Below are positions 34,292 through 42,300 of a DNA stretch of 64,000 nucleotides, piece after piece. How positions within the stretch are numbered: the stretch's first letter is position 1; every line of letters begins with the position of its first letter. The stretch is from Bacillota bacterium (lineage in GTDB: Bacteria; Bacillota_I; Bacilli_A; RF39; UBA660): the NCBI GenBank assembly GCA_023391185.1, contig JAEWBI010000004.1, forward strand, positions 10,917-74,916, written 5' to 3'. Below the pieces are notes generated by a model that was not told the origin of the DNA, ran no database searches, and saw only the letters and a list, made by a program, of their open reading frames with translations. Made by a program: the position numbers and the translations under genes.

Positions 34292-35012
34292 GATTAAGAT
34301 TCATTTCTTTTTTTATGTTGTTTTATTTGTTTCAATTTTAACTGGTCATTTTAAAACCTTTTTTGCCATGACTTTAATAACAATATTTCATGAATTAGGC
34401 CATATTATAACAAGTCTTATTTTTAAATGGAATATAGATAAAATACTAGTTATGCCAATAAGTTTATTAACCATATACAATGTTAAAATTAATACGAAAA
34501 AGTATCAAGAATTAATTGTTACCATAATGGGGCCAATTGCTCAAATGTTTCTTTTTTTCTTTATAAAAGATGAAGAGATACTTAGATATAATTTAATGTT
34601 ACTTCTATTTAATTTGCTTCCTATATACCCCCTAGATGGTTCGAAAATATTTAAAATTGTGTTATATGATTATCTTCCGTTTAAATATGTCGAAAATATA
34701 AATATATATGTTTCCGTTATAACAATAATTTTCTTATTACTAATATCTAAATGGAATTTAATAATTATTTTTGCATGTGTATTATTTATATTTAAAGTAG
34801 TGGAAGAGTATAAGAAAAGAAATTATGTATTTAATAAGTTTCTATTTGAAAGATATTTATATAAGATAAAACATAAAAAAAGCAAAATTATAAATGGCCT
34901 AAAAAAAGATGAATTCTATAAAAATTATCATCATAATTTTATTACTAAAAACAAAATAGTTACTGAGGAAGAATTTTTAAGCAAAATGTTTGACAATACA
35001 AGGGTTTTATGA
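34275..35012 (+). CDS. SpoIVFB-like site-2 (M50) intramembrane metalloprotease
   Basis: 245 residues. Zinc motif HELGH at 39-43 in a membrane helix and the second motif N-x2-P-x2-PLDG with Asp121; five or six transmembrane helices, then a cytoplasmic tail in place of the CBS domain of other families. All catalytic residues are present. In Bacillus the SpoIVFA-SpoIVFB pair processes pro-sigma K during sporulation; here the substrate is unknown. The operon overlap with the degenerate M23 gene supports a regulated protease complex. The rplU promoter lies in its 3' end. Confidence 0.88.
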   Translation: MKIISKIKIHFFFYVVLFVSILTGHFKTFFAMTLITIFHELGHIITSLIFKWNIDKILVMPISLLTIYNVKINTKKYQELIVTIMGPIAQMFLFFFIKDEEILRYNLMLLLFNLLPIYPLDGSKIFKIVLYDYLPFKYVENINIYVSVITIIFLLLISKWNLIIIFACVLFIFKVVEEYKKRNYVFNKFLFERYLYKIKHKKSKIINGLKKDEFYKNYHHNFITKNKIVTEEEFLSKMFDNTRVL

Positions 35013-35018
35013 TAAAAT
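34990..35018 (+). promoter_or_regulatory. rplU operon promoter
   Basis: TTGACA (34990-34995), 17 nt, extended TGATAAAAT (TAAAAT 35013-35018), within the end of the SpoIVFB-like gene. Confidence 0.8.
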
Positions 35019-35024
35019 TTATTA

Positions 35025-35113
35025 CTGTGTAGAGCCTTACTCTACAACCGCGCAGAAAAGGTTTTAAGCTATATAAGCACCTTAATGGCGAGTCTTAGAG
35101 GAACGGAGGAAAA
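35025..35113 (+). ncRNA. Ribosomal protein L21 leader-like RNA
   Basis: An approximately 90-nt structured leader: a GTGTAGAGCC/CTCTACA hairpin at the 5' end, then CCGCGCAGAAAAGG and a downstream AAGCACCTTAATGGCGAGTC segment ending at the rplU ribosome binding site. Position and appearance fit the Firmicutes L21 leader family, which represses rplU when L21 is in excess. Called from memory of the family; a covariance search would settle it. Confidence 0.65.
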
Positions 35114-35115
35114 AA

Positions 35116-35412
35116 ATGAAAGCTATATTCGAAACAGGTGGAAAACAATATTACGCTGAAGAAGGAACAATATTATATGTTGAAAAGTTAGATGCTGCAG
35201 ACGGAGAAGAAGTTTCTTTTGATAAAGTTTTAATGGCTAATGGTGTTGTTGGACGCCCATATGTTAGTGGAACAGTTGTAAAAGCTAAAGTTTTAAAACA
35301 TGGTAAAAACAAAAAGATTAAAGTATTTAAATATAATCCAAAGAAAAATTACCATAAAACTCAAGGTCATCGTCAACCATATACTAAAATTGAAGTTATT
35401 AGTGTTAAATAA
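35116..35412 (+). CDS. rplU: 50S ribosomal protein L21
   Basis: 98 residues, close to the usual length. [25 protein letters not shown] and the C-terminal [26 protein letters not shown] are diagnostic. First gene of rplU-prp-rpmA. The leader upstream is probably autoregulatory. Ribosome binding site CGGAGG. Confidence 0.97.
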   Translation: MKAIFETGGKQYYAEEGTILYVEKLDAADGEEVSFDKVLMANGVVGRPYVSGTVVKAKVLKHGKNKKIKVFKYNPKKNYHKTQGHRQPYTKIEVISVK

Positions 35413-35414
35413 TA

Positions 35415-35717
35415 ATGATTAAAGTAAATGTTATTAGAAAAGCTGATAAAATAGATAAAATTATTATAAGTGGGCATGCTATGTATGCTGACTATGGTAA
35501 AGATATCGTTTGTGCTTCAGTGTCTAGTATTGTTATTACATCAATTAATGCTATATTAAAAATTAATAAAGATGCAATAACTTATCATCAAGGCGATGAT
35601 TTAGAAATAACTGTAAAGTTGCATAATGATGTAACTGAAAAATTGCTTGAGAATATGTTAGATTTATTAACTGAATTATCAACGCAGTATAAAAAAAATA
35701 TAAATATTAATATATAG
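35415..35717 (+). CDS. prp: Ribosomal processing cysteine protease Prp
   Basis: 100 residues. The ysxB/Prp family motif SGHA-x6[11 protein letters not shown] contains the catalytic His (SGHA) and Cys (VCA). Prp removes the N-terminal extension of L27 in Firmicutes; the adjacent rpmA here encodes such an extension. Two bases separate it from rplU and 13 from rpmA. Confidence 0.92.
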   Translation: MIKVNVIRKADKIDKIIISGHAMYADYGKDIVCASVSSIVITSINAILKINKDAITYHQGDDLEITVKLHNDVTEKLLENMLDLLTELSTQYKKNININI

Positions 35718-35730
35718 GGAGGTGCCAATA

Positions 35731-36024
35731 GTGAAATTTTTAGAATTAAATATACAATTATTTGCCCACAAAAAAGGACAAGGTTCAACTAGAAATGGTC
35801 GTGACTCTATATCTAAAAGATTAGGAGCAAAGGCTGCTGACGGTGAATTTGTTACAGGTGGTTCAATATTATATCGTCAACGTGGAACAAAAGTTTACCC
35901 AGGTACTAACGTAGGAATTGGATCAGATGATACAGTTTATGCTAAAGTTCCAGGATATGTAAAATTTGAACGTGTTGGAAGAGATAAAAAACAAGTTAGT
36001 ATTTATCCTGAAAGACAAAACTAA
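35731..36024 (+). CDS. rpmA: 50S ribosomal protein L27 with Prp-cleavable N-terminal extension
   Basis: 97 residues from GTG 35731, chosen because GGGAGGTG is six bases upstream (an in-frame GTG at 35722 is within that site). The protein begins [26 protein letters not shown]. The F-A junction matches the Prp cleavage site pattern LNxQxF|A known from Staphylococcus, so the mature protein should start at AHKKG, the usual L27 N terminus that reaches the peptidyl transferase centre. Confidence 0.95.
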   Translation: MKFLELNIQLFAHKKGQGSTRNGRDSISKRLGAKAADGEFVTGGSILYRQRGTKVYPGTNVGIGSDDTVYAKVPGYVKFERVGRDKKQVSIYPERQN

Positions 36025-36039
36025 TTTAACATTGAATGT

Positions 36040-36072
36040 AAAAAGAGTTAATATATAATAACTCTTTTTTTG
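36040..36072 (+). terminator. Terminator of rplU-prp-rpmA
   Basis: AAAAAGAGTTA (36040-36050) pairs with TAACTCTTTTT (36059-36069), then Ts. Confidence 0.85.
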
Positions 36073-36182
36073 TTAGTATTTACATTTTTGTATTAGTTAA
36101 AAATGTTTAATTCTTTACACTTTTTTAAAACAACAAATAATATTTGTGATATAATTATTTTAATAGAAGAGGATGTGTTAAG

Positions 36183-36974
36183 ATGAGGGATGTAAACATA
36201 TTAACTAATAATGGTGTTAATGTAGCGGCTAGTCTTGAACTTTTTGGAGACATGGCAACATATGATGAAACAGTAGTAGACTTCTTAAATGGAGTAGAAG
36301 AAAAGATATCTGGTATAAAAAAATATAAAGAAAATGGGGATATGCCTAATTATGCAATTTTAGTTCACTCTTTAAAAAGTGATGCTAAGTATTTAGGATT
36401 AACTGCTTTAGCAGATATTTCATTTCAACACGAAATGGATAGTAAGGCTAATAATATTAATGCTGTTTATAATAATTATGATGCTTTAATGGCAGAAGCA
36501 AATAGATCTATTGCCTTACTAAAGGCTTATGTAGGTGATATGTCGCCAATTCCAGCAGTAGTAGCGCCTGTTGCAGCACCAGTGATTAAGGATAAAACAA
36601 TTTTGGTTGTTGATGATTCAGATATTATTAGAACATTTATTCAAAAAATATTTAATGATAATTATCATGTTATGATGGCACATGATGGCAAAGAAGCAAT
36701 AGATGTAATTGGTACTAGTGCTTATGATAATATTGTAGGTATTTTACTTGATTTAAATATGCCTAATATAAATGGTTTTGAAGTATTGGAATATTTCAAA
36801 GAAAATAATTTATTCACAAAAATCCCAGTATCTATAATAACTGGCGATGATTCTCGTGATACTATTGATAAGGCATTTAAATATCCAATAACTGATGTGT
36901 TACAAAAACCATTTAATGAGAGAGATATAAAAAGAATTATTGATAAGATGTTAGCTTTAAATAATTTAATATAG
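36183..36974 (+). CDS. HPt-receiver (REC) two-domain signalling protein
   Basis: 263 residues. Residues 15-118 form a four-helix HPt domain with the phosphoryl-accepting His62 in VHSLKSDAKYLG. A Pro/Ala-rich linker (121-135) leads to a complete REC domain: acidic pair D144-D145, phospho-acceptor D190 (LLDLNMPNINGFE), a Thr in IITGDD and Lys in LQKPF. No DNA-binding or enzymatic output is present. It would pass phosphate between a histidine kinase and other partners. It lies between rpmA and the obg region, where Bacillus has spo0B. No kinase is encoded in the window. An extended -10 TGATATAAT precedes it at about 36145-36155. Confidence 0.88.
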   Translation: MRDVNILTNNGVNVAASLELFGDMATYDETVVDFLNGVEEKISGIKKYKENGDMPNYAILVHSLKSDAKYLGLTALADISFQHEMDSKANNINAVYNNYDALMAEANRSIALLKAYVGDMSPIPAVVAPVAAPVIKDKTILVVDDSDIIRTFIQKIFNDNYHVMMAHDGKEAIDVIGTSAYDNIVGILLDLNMPNINGFEVLEYFKENNLFTKIPVSIITGDDSRDTIDKAFKYPITDVLQKPFNERDIKRIIDKMLALNNLI

Positions 36975-36984
36975 TATTTTTAAT

Positions 36985-37014
36985 AAAATCCTTAATTTAT
37001 ATTAAGGATTTTTT
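36985..37014 (+). terminator. Terminator of the HPt-REC gene
   Basis: AATCCTTAAT (36987-36996) pairs with ATTAAGGATT (37001-37010), followed by Ts. Confidence 0.85.
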
Positions 37015-37029
37015 ATATAATAATTGTGA

Positions 37030-37058
37030 TTGATTTTTAATTACATAATTGTTATAAT
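37030..37058 (+). promoter_or_regulatory. Promoter for UPF0316 gene
   Basis: TTGATT (37030-37035), 17 nt, TATAAT (37053-37058). It implies a 5' UTR of about 200 nt, unusually long for this genome. Confidence 0.7.
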
Positions 37059-37064
37059 TATATA

Positions 37065-37262
37065 GAAAGTATGGTACAGGTTAAGATTATAAAGTATTTA
37101 CATCATTGGTATCATGTTTTTTATTGTCTATTTAATCTCATTGTTTAAATGTTACGGTTATGATCTTAATTTTATAACTTACTAATTTGGTTAATTTTAT
37201 AGTTAAAGTAATTATGGTTATACTATTAACAAACATTATATTAATATCAAGAAGAAAAGGTG
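37065..37262 (+). other. Candidate structured 5' leader RNA
   Basis: About 200 nt without a convincing gene. TTAAGAT (about 37080-37086) can pair with ATCTTAA (about 37163-37169), closing an 80-nt loop, and further short complementary AT-rich segments lie downstream. A 25-codon reading frame from ATG 37071 lacks a ribosome binding site. No known riboswitch consensus was recognised. Confidence 0.35.
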
Positions 37263-37266
37263 AATT

Positions 37267-37782
37267 ATGGAAATTTTAATATTATGCATTCAAATATTTT
37301 TTGTAAGGATACTTGATGTATCGCTTGGTACAGTAAGAACTATTATAACAGTTAAGGGAAAAAAAGTTATTGCCAGTGTTATAGGATTTGTTGAAGTTTT
37401 AATATGGTTCTCAATTGTAAAAGAGGCTTTAAATACTGATATTCAAAGTATGTGGATTGCGGTTAGTTATGCTTCGGGTTATGCGACTGGTACTTTTGTT
37501 GGGGGATTTTTATCTGACAAATTTATAAGTGGAAATCTAACAGTACAAGTTATTTTAAGTAATCGTAATGATGAAATAATAACTGCTATTAGAAAAGCAG
37601 GTTACGCAACAACTGTAATAGATGTTAAAGGACAAGATCAAGATCAACTAAAATATATGCTTCTTATGGAAATTAATAAAAAACGTGCTGATCATTTGAA
37701 AAAACTTATTAAAAGTTTAGATGAAAAAGCTTTTATAGTTGTTAGTGAAACAAAGACAGTTCAAAATGGGTATTTTAGATAA
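37267..37782 (+). CDS. UPF0316 family membrane protein (DUF5698 and DUF2179)
   Basis: 171 residues. Three transmembrane helices in the N-terminal DUF5698 part (FFVRILDVSLGTVRTIITVKG, FVEVLIWFSIVKEA, SYASGYATGTFVGG), then a cytoplasmic DUF2179 domain (about 95-160: VQVILSNRNDEIITAIRKAGYATTVIDVKGQ). Function unknown. It is preceded by a long leader and an AAAAGGTGA ribosome binding site. Confidence 0.88.
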   Translation: MEILILCIQIFFVRILDVSLGTVRTIITVKGKKVIASVIGFVEVLIWFSIVKEALNTDIQSMWIAVSYASGYATGTFVGGFLSDKFISGNLTVQVILSNRNDEIITAIRKAGYATTVIDVKGQDQDQLKYMLLMEINKKRADHLKKLIKSLDEKAFIVVSETKTVQNGYFR

Positions 37783-37826
37783 TATCCATTTTATTTTATA
37801 AAGCGATAATAGAAAGGAAAAACAAA

Positions 37827-39050
37827 ATGATAGATAATTATAATAAATATGTTAATTTATTGCTAACTAAATGCCTAAATATTAAAAAAGGAGAACCACT
37901 ACTTATTCAAGCTCCTATTGAAAATATTGATTTTGTTAGGATAGTAGCTAAAAAGGCGTATGAACTAGGAGTTAATGATATATATTTTGATTTTAATGAT
38001 GATATTTTAAAGCATGATCAACTTTTAAATTTAGATATAGAAAGTTTAAAAGAAAGTAGATTTTGGAATAAAAAAATATTTGACGAATACGCAAATAAGG
38101 GTGCTGCTTTTTTAATGCTTTATGGTGATGATCCGGATTTAACAAATGATATTGAACCAGTCAAAGTAGGGGAAGTAGCTAAAGTAAATAGGTTATCTAG
38201 ACCAATTTATAAAGCAAAGCAATCAATAAATGAAGTTCCATGGTGTATTGCTTCTGTAGCAACTGAAGCATGGGCAAAAAAAATATTTCCGAGTAGCCTA
38301 GATGCTAAAACAGAACTTTGGAATACAATATTTGAGATGTGTCTTATTAATAGTGAAAATCCACTTCTTGAGTGGGATAAGAAAGTTGATATTAATAGTA
38401 AAAAATGTGAGTTATTAAATAATATTGGTTTTAAAGAACTACATTATACTAATAATTTAGGAACTAATTTATCAATAAAATTAGATGAGAATGCTATATG
38501 GTGTGGTGGTGATGAAGAAACTACAGATGGTAGAAAAGTGATTTTGAATATGCCAACAGAAGAAGTATTTACAACTCCAATAATGACAGAAACAAGCGGT
38601 ATTGTTTATAGTTCAAAACCACTTATATATAGTGGTGCATTAATAGATAATTTTATGTTAAAGTTTGACAAAGGAAAAGTAGTTGATTTTTCTGCTGAAA
38701 AAGGTTATGAAGTACTTAAAAGTATAATTGAAGGTGATGAGCATTCATGCATGTTAGGTGAGGTTGCATTAGTAGATTACAATTCACCCATATCTAATTC
38801 TGGTTTGATATTTTATGAAACGTTATTTGATGAGAATGCATCTTGTCATTTAGCTTTGGGAAATGGGTTTCCTACTTGCGTAAAAAATACTAGTGGTAAA
38901 AGTCGTGAAGAACTAATAAATATGGGAATTAACCAGTCTAGTGTTCATGTTGATTTCATGATAGGCACTAGTGATTTAGTAATAAAGGGTGTCACAAAAG
39001 ATAATAGAGAAATGCTTATTTTTGATAAAGGAAACTTTATTTTAAGATAA
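37827..39050 (+). CDS. M29 family aminopeptidase
   Basis: 407 residues. Motifs of the thermophilic aminopeptidase (AmpS/M29) family: NMPTEEVFTTP, the metal-ligand regions around WCGGDEE and GEVALVDYNSPI, ETLFDENASCHLALG, and the C-terminal HVDFMIG. A dimetal, cytoplasmic exopeptidase releasing N-terminal residues. 44 bp behind the UPF0316 gene, so possibly cotranscribed. Confidence 0.92.
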   Translation: MIDNYNKYVNLLLTKCLNIKKGEPLLIQAPIENIDFVRIVAKKAYELGVNDIYFDFNDDILKHDQLLNLDIESLKESRFWNKKIFDEYANKGAAFLMLYGDDPDLTNDIEPVKVGEVAKVNRLSRPIYKAKQSINEVPWCIASVATEAWAKKIFPSSLDAKTELWNTIFEMCLINSENPLLEWDKKVDINSKKCELLNNIGFKELHYTNNLGTNLSIKLDENAIWCGGDEETTDGRKVILNMPTEEVFTTPIMTETSGIVYSSKPLIYSGALIDNFMLKFDKGKVVDFSAEKGYEVLKSIIEGDEHSCMLGEVALVDYNSPISNSGLIFYETLFDENASCHLALGNGFPTCVKNTSGKSREELINMGINQSSVHVDFMIGTSDLVIKGVTKDNREMLIFDKGNFILR

Positions 39051-39056
39051 TAAATT

Positions 39057-39082
39057 AAGACATTTTATTAGTGTCTTTTTTC
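39057..39082 (+). terminator. Terminator of the M29 gene
   Basis: AAGACA (39057-39062) pairs with TGTCTT (39072-39077) in front of Ts. Confidence 0.65.
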
Positions 39083-39137
39083 TTGTTTAAATTATGTTAA
39101 TAGTGTATAATACTTCTAGGAAAAGGGGCGTGGTAAT

Positions 39138-40412
39138 ATGTTCGTTGATGAAGTTACGCTTGAATTACAAGCCGGTGATGGTGGTAATGGTTGTCTAGCA
39201 TTTAGACGAGAGAAATTTGTAGAAATGGGTGGACCATTTGGTGGTAATGGTGGTAAAGGATCAAACATTATTTTTAAAGTTGATGAGGGCTTAAACACAT
39301 TACTTGATTTAAGATATAAAAGAGTCATAAAAGGTAACAAAGGTGAAAATGGAGAAGGTAAAGGAAAACATGGAGCAGCTGCTACTGATGTTGTTATTAA
39401 AGTTCCGCAAGGTACTATAATTACTGATTATGAATCAGGATTAGTTATAGCGGATCTTACTAATAAAGATGAAGAAGTTATTGCTGCTTATGGTGGCCGT
39501 GGCGGTAGAGGTAATATTGCTTTTGCAACTCGTGCTAATCCTGCACCAGCATATGCTGAAAATGGTGAACCAGGCGAGTATAGAAAAATAAAAGTAGAAC
39601 TTAAACTACTTGCTGATGTTGGATTAGTTGGACTTCCAAGTGTAGGAAAATCAACTTTTATTTCTAAAATTAGTGCAGCTAAACCAAAAATTGCTGCTTA
39701 TCATTTTACAACATTGTCACCTAATCTAGGTGTTGTAAGAACAAAAGATAATAGAAGTTTTGTTGTTGCAGATTTACCTGGCTTAATAAAAGGAGCTTCT
39801 TTAGGAGAAGGTCTTGGTGATAAATTTTTAAGACATATTGAAAGAACAAGAGTTATAGCGCACATCATAGATATGAGTGGTTTTGAAGGCAGAGACCCTT
39901 ATGAAGACTATTTAGTTATTAATAAGGAACTTGATGATTTTAGTAAAAAAATATTAAAAAAACCACAAGTAGTAATTGCTAATAAAATGGATATAGATGG
40001 TGCTGATGAAAATCTTGAAAATTTCCGTAAGAAAGTAAAAGATGTTGAAGTGTTTCCTATATCAGCAGCAACTGGAAAAGGAATTGATGAAGTTCTTATA
40101 AAGATAGCTGATATGCTTGATACAATAGAAAAACAACCATTATATGAAGATGATGAAATAGAAAGTCATGTTCTATATAAGTTCGAAAGAGAAAAACCGT
40201 TTACTATTAGTCATGAAGGACGCACTTGGGTTGTTCGTGGTAAAGAAGTGGAAAAAATGCTTCGTATGACAAGCTTTAGAACTGATGAAGCTGCTAATAG
40301 ATTTGCAAACAAATTACGCAAAATGGGTATTGATGCTAAGTTAAAAGAACTTGGTGCTGTTGAAGGCGATACTATTAGAATATTAGATTTGGAATTTGAG
40401 TATAAAGACTAA
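39138..40412 (+). CDS. obg: GTPase Obg
   Basis: 424 residues. Glycine-rich Obg fold (1-158: VTLELQAGDGGNGCLAFRREKF, then GGRGG). The G domain has GLPSVGKST (G1), a DLPGLI switch II (G3) and NKMD (G4). The C-terminal OCT domain (about 345-424) is present, as in Bacillus Obg. Essential ribosome-assembly and stress GTPase. Gene-order link with rplU-prp-rpmA is conserved. Confidence 0.96.
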   Translation: MFVDEVTLELQAGDGGNGCLAFRREKFVEMGGPFGGNGGKGSNIIFKVDEGLNTLLDLRYKRVIKGNKGENGEGKGKHGAAATDVVIKVPQGTIITDYESGLVIADLTNKDEEVIAAYGGRGGRGNIAFATRANPAPAYAENGEPGEYRKIKVELKLLADVGLVGLPSVGKSTFISKISAAKPKIAAYHFTTLSPNLGVVRTKDNRSFVVADLPGLIKGASLGEGLGDKFLRHIERTRVIAHIIDMSGFEGRDPYEDYLVINKELDDFSKKILKKPQVVIANKMDIDGADENLENFRKKVKDVEVFPISAATGKGIDEVLIKIADMLDTIEKQPLYEDDEIESHVLYKFEREKPFTISHEGRTWVVRGKEVEKMLRMTSFRTDEAANRFANKLRKMGIDAKLKELGAVEGDTIRILDLEFEYKD

Positions 40413-40440
40413 AAAGATAGATTTAAATCTATCTTTTTAT
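40411..40440 (+). terminator. Terminator of obg
   Basis: A perfect palindrome (40411-40424 with 40425-40438) of the form AAAAAGATAGATTT/AAATCTATCTTTTT. Confidence 0.8.
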
Positions 40441-40471
40441 GTTATAATTATTATAGAGTAGGTGAAGCATC

Positions 40472-41215
40472 ATGAAGGTAGTTTATCATGGAAGTAATTT
40501 TTCTAGTTTAGAAACTATTACCCCACATCAAAGTATTCATGGAAATTATGTATATGCAACAAATAATAAAGTTATTGCTATTATAATGGCTCATAAGTAT
40601 GGTTCGGATTTCACTTATAGTTTTGGTAGAGAAAATAGGAAAGATCCATATAATTTAGTTGAAAGAATTCCTGGAGCATTTGATATAATGTATAAAAGTT
40701 CAGCCTCTATTTATAGTTTAGATGGTAGTAATTTTAAAAAGATAAATACAAGTTTTAATGAAATAGTAAGTACAGAAGAAGAAAAAGTTTTAGGGGAAGA
40801 AAAAATAACTAATTTATTAAAAGTAATTAATAATTTAGAAAAAGAGAAAGTAATTAAAGTATATAGATATCCAAATAAACCAGAAGGTTTTAAAAGAGAT
40901 GGTTCGGATTTAATAGAAAAATTAGCGGATGGACAAGATTTTGAAACAATCAGGCGTAGGTATATATCATTACTTAGTTATTATCCTGAACTACTTGATA
41001 AAGTGAATGATAAATTATTTAGTATTAATAAATCATTTTTAGGATTTAACACAAGTGATTTGTTTAATATAATTGATTATTGTATAGCAAGATACAATCA
41101 AGACCCCAAAAATGAACCTTTCTTAAAATTGAAATTAACTAAGTTTAAAAAGTTATATCCAATATATTTTAAGAATATTAATTTAGTTGATATATGTAAT
41201 AAAAAAACAATTTAA
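40472..41215 (+). CDS. Unassigned protein with an ADP-ribosyltransferase-like N terminus
   Basis: 247 residues, soluble, no signal peptide. The first 60 residues (VVYHGSNFSSLETITP, GNYVYATNNKVIAIIMAHKYG) follow the H-G-S / V-Y-A-T pattern of ART/PARP-like folds in which His and Tyr bind NAD; the C-terminal half is helical and Lys-rich. The fold assignment is from pattern only and no catalytic Glu can be assigned. It has its own -10 box (TATAAT 40443-40448), AGGTGA ribosome binding site and terminator. No antitoxin-like neighbour or secretion signal. Confidence 0.6.
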   Translation: MKVVYHGSNFSSLETITPHQSIHGNYVYATNNKVIAIIMAHKYGSDFTYSFGRENRKDPYNLVERIPGAFDIMYKSSASIYSLDGSNFKKINTSFNEIVSTEEEKVLGEEKITNLLKVINNLEKEKVIKVYRYPNKPEGFKRDGSDLIEKLADGQDFETIRRRYISLLSYYPELLDKVNDKLFSINKSFLGFNTSDLFNIIDYCIARYNQDPKNEPFLKLKLTKFKKLYPIYFKNINLVDICNKKTI

Positions 41216-41236
41216 TAATGATTAAATTGTTTTTAT
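41203..41236. terminator. Bidirectional terminator
   Basis: A perfect 14-bp stem (41203-41216 with 41221-41234) between convergent genes. Confidence 0.85.
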
Positions 41237-41523
41237 TTTATATAATCTCCAATTTTATAATTATAGTAATTTACTGGGGACTCATAAGTATAATATACAT
41301 TCTTTTTGGGAAGTATTATCTTATTTGGTTTTAAATTTTTATAGATATGTAATACTTTGTTATTTTTATCTGTCATATAAACATCTATATTAACAAACAT
41401 AAACATGGTATGAATACTATTACATCTTGGAAAGCATAATATAACATTAATTTTTCTTTTAAACATTAAACCTAAAAATCTTGAAAAGAAATTTTTGCAT
41501 ATTAATATATCTAACTTTTTCAT
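41233..41523 (-). CDS. DUF192-family protein
   Basis: 96 residues. Typical short DUF192 pattern: FFSRFLGLMFKRKINVILCFPRCNSIHTMFMFVNIDVYMTDKNNKVLHIYKNLKPNKI (split here: RFLGLMFK, SIHTMFMFVNIDV, VLHIYKNLKP). ATG 41521-41523 (minus strand) is preferred, because GGTGA lies seven bases upstream of it; an earlier TTG/GTG would include that site. It is divergent from, and next to, the Tad pilus locus, an arrangement seen for DUF192 genes elsewhere. Function unknown. Confidence 0.8.
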   Translation of the reverse strand: MKKLDILICKNFFSRFLGLMFKRKINVILCFPRCNSIHTMFMFVNIDVYMTDKNNKVLHIYKNLKPNKIILPKKNVYYTYESPVNYYNYKIGDYIK

Positions 41524-41558
41524 ATTCTTCACCAATCATATTATAGCATAAAAAGTAA

Positions 41559-41585
41559 TTGACAAAAATATATAAAAAGTATAAA
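41559..41585 (+). promoter_or_regulatory. Promoter of the Flp/Tad locus
   Basis: TTGACA (41559-41564), 15 nt, TATAAA (41580-41585). Ribosome binding site GGTAGGAGG follows at about 41611-41619. Confidence 0.6.
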
Positions 41586-41625
41586 ATTGTAGTATAAAAG
41601 GGTAAGAATTGGGTAGGAGGATTTT

Positions 41626-41820
41626 ATGAATAATAAAGGTCAAGCTTTAGTAGAGTATTTATTAATAATTGCTTTAATTAGTGTTATTGTAGTAAGTCTA
41701 GTTAAGTTGCTAGGAGGATACTTGCAAGATTCTGTTACCAAATCATCTTGTAATTTAATTGACAAAGTATATGTTGCAGGTGAAAAACCAGGCGAAGGTT
41801 ACTGCGCAGAATCAGAATAG
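41626..41820 (+). CDS. Flp-type (class IVb) pilin
   Basis: 64 residues. The short leader MNNKG, cleavage after Gly5, the mature start QALVEYLLIIALIS with the conserved Glu-Tyr pair, and one hydrophobic helix (about 8-30) define the major Flp/Tad pilin. A Cys pair (C42, C59) may form a disulfide in the tail. It is followed by a terminator-like hairpin before the rest of the locus, which would give more pilin than assembly proteins. Confidence 0.88.
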   Translation: MNNKGQALVEYLLIIALISVIVVSLVKLLGGYLQDSVTKSSCNLIDKVYVAGEKPGEGYCAESE

Positions 41821-41831
41821 AATAGTTTTAT

Positions 41832-41866
41832 AAAAGAAGAAATATTTATGTACTTCTTCTTTTTTA
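41832..41866 (+). terminator. Terminator or attenuator after the pilin gene
   Basis: AAAAGAAGAA (41832-41841) pairs with TTCTTCTTTT (41854-41863), then Ts. Confidence 0.75.
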
Positions 41867-41922
41867 TTGTTTAATTAGTCGTTTTTTGGTATAATCTTAT
41901 TAAGATATGCGAGTGTGATTAT

Positions 41923-42300
41923 ATGATAAAAGATATAAGGAACAGCAAAGGTCAAGCTTTAGTAGAATTTGTCCTTGTAATGCCTATTTTTATCTTTATT
42001 ATTATGGCGATGGTAGATTTAGGAAATATTATATATAAAAAGTATAATTTAGAAAATACACTTGATACGGTAGTAGAATTATATAAACAAGGAGAAAGTC
42101 AGAAGATGGCTGCCTATGCATCGGTTGAAAATATTGATTTAGATATTTCTTCTATTAGTGATGATTTGACTAAAGTATCTGTTAAAAAAACAATAAATAT
42201 AATAACACCAGGATTAAATAATATACTCGGTAAAGATTATACCTTATCAGTAGATAGAACAATTTTTTCTAAAGAGGACAAGGTTATAAATGAAGGATAG
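41923..42300 (+). CDS. TadE-like pseudopilin
   Basis: 125 residues. N-terminal KGQALVEFVLVMPIFIFIIMAMVDLGNIIY is a TadE-type prepilin helix with cleavage after Gly and the conserved Glu at +5. The remaining 80 residues are extracytoplasmic. A minor pilin of the Tad system. Overlaps the next gene by 11 bp. Confidence 0.82.
   Translation: MIKDIRNSKGQALVEFVLVMPIFIFIIMAMVDLGNIIYKKYNLENTLDTVVELYKQGESQKMAAYASVENIDLDISSISDDLTKVSVKKTINIITPGLNNILGKDYTLSVDRTIFSKEDKVINEG

Noticed and set aside
37071..37148. 25-codon peptide in the UPF0316 leader
   Set aside because: The ATG is only about 6 nt from the expected start site with no ribosome binding site; kept as leader RNA instead.
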